Shown here piece by piece: positions 4,043-5,917 of a DNA stretch of 5,917 bases. The position numbers were made by a program, and so were the translations under genes. Numbering within the stretch: position 1 is the first letter of the stretch; the number at the start of each line of letters is the position of its first letter. This DNA is from an uncultured Eubacteriales bacterium (GTDB taxonomy: Bacteria > Bacillota > Clostridia > Christensenellales > Christensenellaceae): NCBI GenBank assembly GCA_905193725.1, contig CAJJPW010000137.1, forward strand, positions 1-5,917, in the 5' to 3' direction. Under the pieces are notes generated by a model, which did no database searches, was not told the DNA's origin, and worked only from the letters and a program-made list of their open reading frames with translations.

Positions 4043-5917
4043 TGGTGATCGATTCTGTAAAAACACTAAACGAGCTCAAAGAGACCTACAAAAAATCCCT
4101 GGACGCCCAGTACAAAAAAGTGTTGATCTGTGCCGGAACCGGATGTGTGGCAGGGGGATCTTTAGATATTTACGATAAATTATTAAAAATGGCACAGGAA
4201 AGAGGGCTGAAGTGCTCCATTGAACTGCAAAAAGAGCCTCATGAGGAGATCGGCTTTAAAAAGAGCGGCTGCCACGGTTTTTGTGAAATGGGACCACTGC
4301 TGCGCATCGAACCTCACGGTTGGCTGTACATTAAGGTGAAAGAGGAAGACTGCGAGGAAATTCTGGAAAAGAGCCTTATTGGAGATGAGCCAGTTGAGCG
4401 TCTTCTCTACCAGATCGACGGCAAAAAATACGCCGCCCAAGAGGACATTCCCTTCTATAAAAAGCAAACTCGCTTAGTGCTGGAGCACTGCGGTCATACC
4501 GACACCGAATCCATCGAGGAGTACATCGCAAAGGGCGGATATGAGGCAGTGGCGAAAGCTCTATTTGAGATGAAACCTCAGGATATCATCGATGAGATCT
4601 CAGAGTCCAACCTGAGGGGTAGAGGGGGCGGTGGCTTCCCAGCAGGTAGAAAATGGTCGCAAGTGGCGCGGCAGGCAGAACCTGTGAAATACGTGGTGTG
4701 CAACGGAGACGAAGGCGACCCCGGCGCATTTATGGATAGAAGTATTATGGAAGGCGACTCCCACCGGATGATAGAGGGTATGATCATCGCCGGCATTGCC
4801 ACCGGAGCTCACGAGGGATATATCTACGTGCGTGCAGAGTATCCTCTGGCTGTGAAACGCCTACAAGTGGCCATTGACAAAGCCAGAGCGTGTGGCCTAT
4901 TGGGAGACAATATCTTAGGAAGCGGTTTTGCCTTTGATTTGCACATCAACCAAGGTGCAGGCGCATTTGTGTGCGGCGAGGGAAGCGCACTTACTGCATC
5001 CATTGAGGGAAATCGTGGAATGCCAAGAGTAAAGCCTCCTAGAACGGTAGAGCAGGGTCTGTTTGGCAAACCCACTGTGCTCAACAACGTAGAAACCTAT
5101 GCAAACGTTCCATTGATCATCTTAAATGGAGCTGCTTGGTATAAGACCATTGGGCCGGAGAAGAGCCCGGGAACCAAGGCATTTGCCCTCACCGGCAATG
5201 TGAACAACACGGGCCTTATCGAAGTGCCTATGGGAACCACGCTAAGAGAAGTGGTGTTCGATATCGGCGGCGGCGTAAAGAACGGCAAGGAATTCAAGGC
5301 TGTGCAGATCGGCGGACCTTCCGGCGGCTGCCTCACCAAAGAGCACTTAGACCTGCCACTGGATTTCGACTCCCTGAAAAAAGTAGGGGCGATGATCGGC
5401 TCCGGCGGTCTGGTCGTCATGGACGAAGATACGTGCATGGTGGAAGTGGCACGGTTCTTTATGAACTTCACCCAAAACGAATCCTGCGGAAAATGCGTTC
5501 CCTGCCGCGTGGGGCTGGACCGGCTGCACGCGCTTTTGGAGAAGATCCTCGACGGCCGCGGAACGACGGACGATCTCCGTGCCGTGCGCCGCAGCGCCGC
5601 CGCCATTTACGACAGCGCCGACTGCGCCATCGGGTTTGAGGCCGCGCGCCTCGTGCTCGACGGTCTGGAGGCCTTCCGGGACGATTATCTGTCCCACATC
5701 GAAAACGGGGTCTGCACCGCGGCGTTCGACGCCGTGCCGTGCGTGGCCGGCTGCCCGGCGAATGTGGACGTGCCGGGCTACATCGCTCTCATCCGCGAGG
5801 AGCGCTATGCCGACGCCGTGCGGCTCATCCGCAAGGACAACCCGTTCCCCGGTGTCTGCGGTCTCATCTGCGAGCATCCGTGCGAAAAGCACTGCCGCCG
5901 TCAGATCGTGGACGATT
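4042..5917 (+). CDS. nuoF: NuoF/HndC-type FMN subunit fused to GltD-type Fe-S domain (3' partial)
   Basis: The open frame runs 625 codons to the window edge without a stop. Domains in order: a thioredoxin-like [2Fe-2S] domain (about 20-115; C30, C35, C77, C81), found in HydB/HndC but not in minimal complex I NuoF; the FMN/NADH domain with LRGRGGGGFPAG (191-202), CNGDEGDPGAF (220-230) and GAGAFVCGEGSAL (305-317); an SLBB domain (about 385-460); and the [4Fe-4S] domain with C482, C485, C488 and C528. From about 558 the sequence becomes that of GltD-type oxidoreductases: VPCVAGCPANVDVPGYI, then NPFPGVC, ICEHPCEKHC (C567, C571, C606, C610, C614, C618), where an FAD/NAD(P) domain should follow outside the window. 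AGGAGG at 4026-4031 lies ten bases before the ATG. It probably oxidises or reduces NAD(P)H for a hydrogenase or similar enzyme. GC rises strongly in the 3' part, so a chimeric origin is possible. Confidence 0.88.
   Translation, partial: MVIDSVKTLNELKETYKKSLDAQYKKVLICAGTGCVAGGSLDIYDKLLKMAQERGLKCSIELQKEPHEEIGFKKSGCHGFCEMGPLLRIEPHGWLYIKVKEEDCEEILEKSLIGDEPVERLLYQIDGKKYAAQEDIPFYKKQTRLVLEHCGHTDTESIEEYIAKGGYEAVAKALFEMKPQDIIDEISESNLRGRGGGGFPAGRKWSQVARQAEPVKYVVCNGDEGDPGAFMDRSIMEGDSHRMIEGMIIAGIATGAHEGYIYVRAEYPLAVKRLQVAIDKARACGLLGDNILGSGFAFDLHINQGAGAFVCGEGSALTASIEGNRGMPRVKPPRTVEQGLFGKPTVLNNVETYANVPLIILNGAAWYKTIGPEKSPGTKAFALTGNVNNTGLIEVPMGTTLREVVFDIGGGVKNGKEFKAVQIGGPSGGCLTKEHLDLPLDFDSLKKVGAMIGSGGLVVMDEDTCMVEVARFFMNFTQNESCGKCVPCRVGLDRLHALLEKILDGRGTTDDLRAVRRSAAAIYDSADCAIGFEAARLVLDGLEAFRDDYLSHIENGVCTAAFDAVPCVAGCPANVDVPGYIALIREERYADAVRLIRKDNPFPGVCGLICEHPCEKHCRRQIVDD
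5490..5917. other. GC-rich segment with codon use unlike the rest of the window
   Basis: Hand counts of GC-ending codons in the nuoF frame give 25/60 (4861-5040), 37/60 (5101-5280), 43/60 (5281-5460), 51/60 (5521-5700) and 53/60 (5701-5880). Total GC goes from 29/60 at 4861-4920 to 46/60 at 5701-5760. AGA arginine codons occur up to about 5250 and none is seen after 5490, where CGC and CGG dominate. The strongest change falls next to the conserved cysteine motif at 5485-5505. The frame stays open across it. Confidence 0.7.

Noticed and set aside
5097..5892. Long minus-strand open frames opposite the nuoF-like gene (5097-5606, 5347-5892)
   Set aside because: They are antisense to a frame with clear NuoF and GltD motifs, encode low-complexity or arginine/histidine-rich text, and lie where high GC removes stop codons by chance.

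Overview
The window looks like a piece of an anaerobic Firmicute genome, probably class Clostridia. The evidence is strong AGGAGG-type ribosome binding sites, moderate GC over most of the length, sigma-A-like promoters, a HisJ-type PHP phosphatase, a LOG protein, and a soluble NuoE/NuoF pair of the kind that serves fermentative hydrogenases or formate dehydrogenases. No rRNA, tRNA or CRISPR array was seen.

Layout. Positions 1 to about 646 hold a decayed IS3-family (IS150-group) insertion sequence: orfA is broken by frameshifts and stops, and most of orfB is deleted. Next come two minus-strand genes: a LOG-family nucleotide phosphoribohydrolase (1632-2231) and, 43 bases downstream, a six-helix membrane protein of unknown function (686-1588). 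They probably share one promoter at 2317-2345. A 217-bp intergenic region with back-to-back promoters and a small perfect palindrome separates them from a plus-strand HisJ-type PHP phosphatase (2449-3252). A roughly 300-bp AT-rich gap follows, with weak hairpins, an alternating ACCAT/ATGGT repeat set, a promoter and a Rex-like operator. It leads into nuoE (3557-4042) and a translationally coupled nuoF-like gene that runs off the window (4042-5917).

The last two genes form one unit. NuoE ([2Fe-2S]) and the NuoF-like protein (thioredoxin-like [2Fe-2S] domain, FMN/NADH domain, SLBB, [4Fe-4S]) would form the NAD(P)H-handling module of a soluble hydrogenase or related oxidoreductase. The Rex-like site suggests control by the NADH/NAD+ ratio.

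The most notable point is at the 3' end. The NuoF reading frame continues past its [4Fe-4S] domain into the N-terminal iron-sulfur domain of GltD-type flavin oxidoreductases. Over the same stretch GC and third-position GC rise steeply (third-position GC from about 42% near 4861-5040 to 85-88% after 5521). This could be a genuine NuoF-GltD fusion, a recombinant gene, or an assembly chimera joined at a conserved cysteine motif. The window alone cannot decide.
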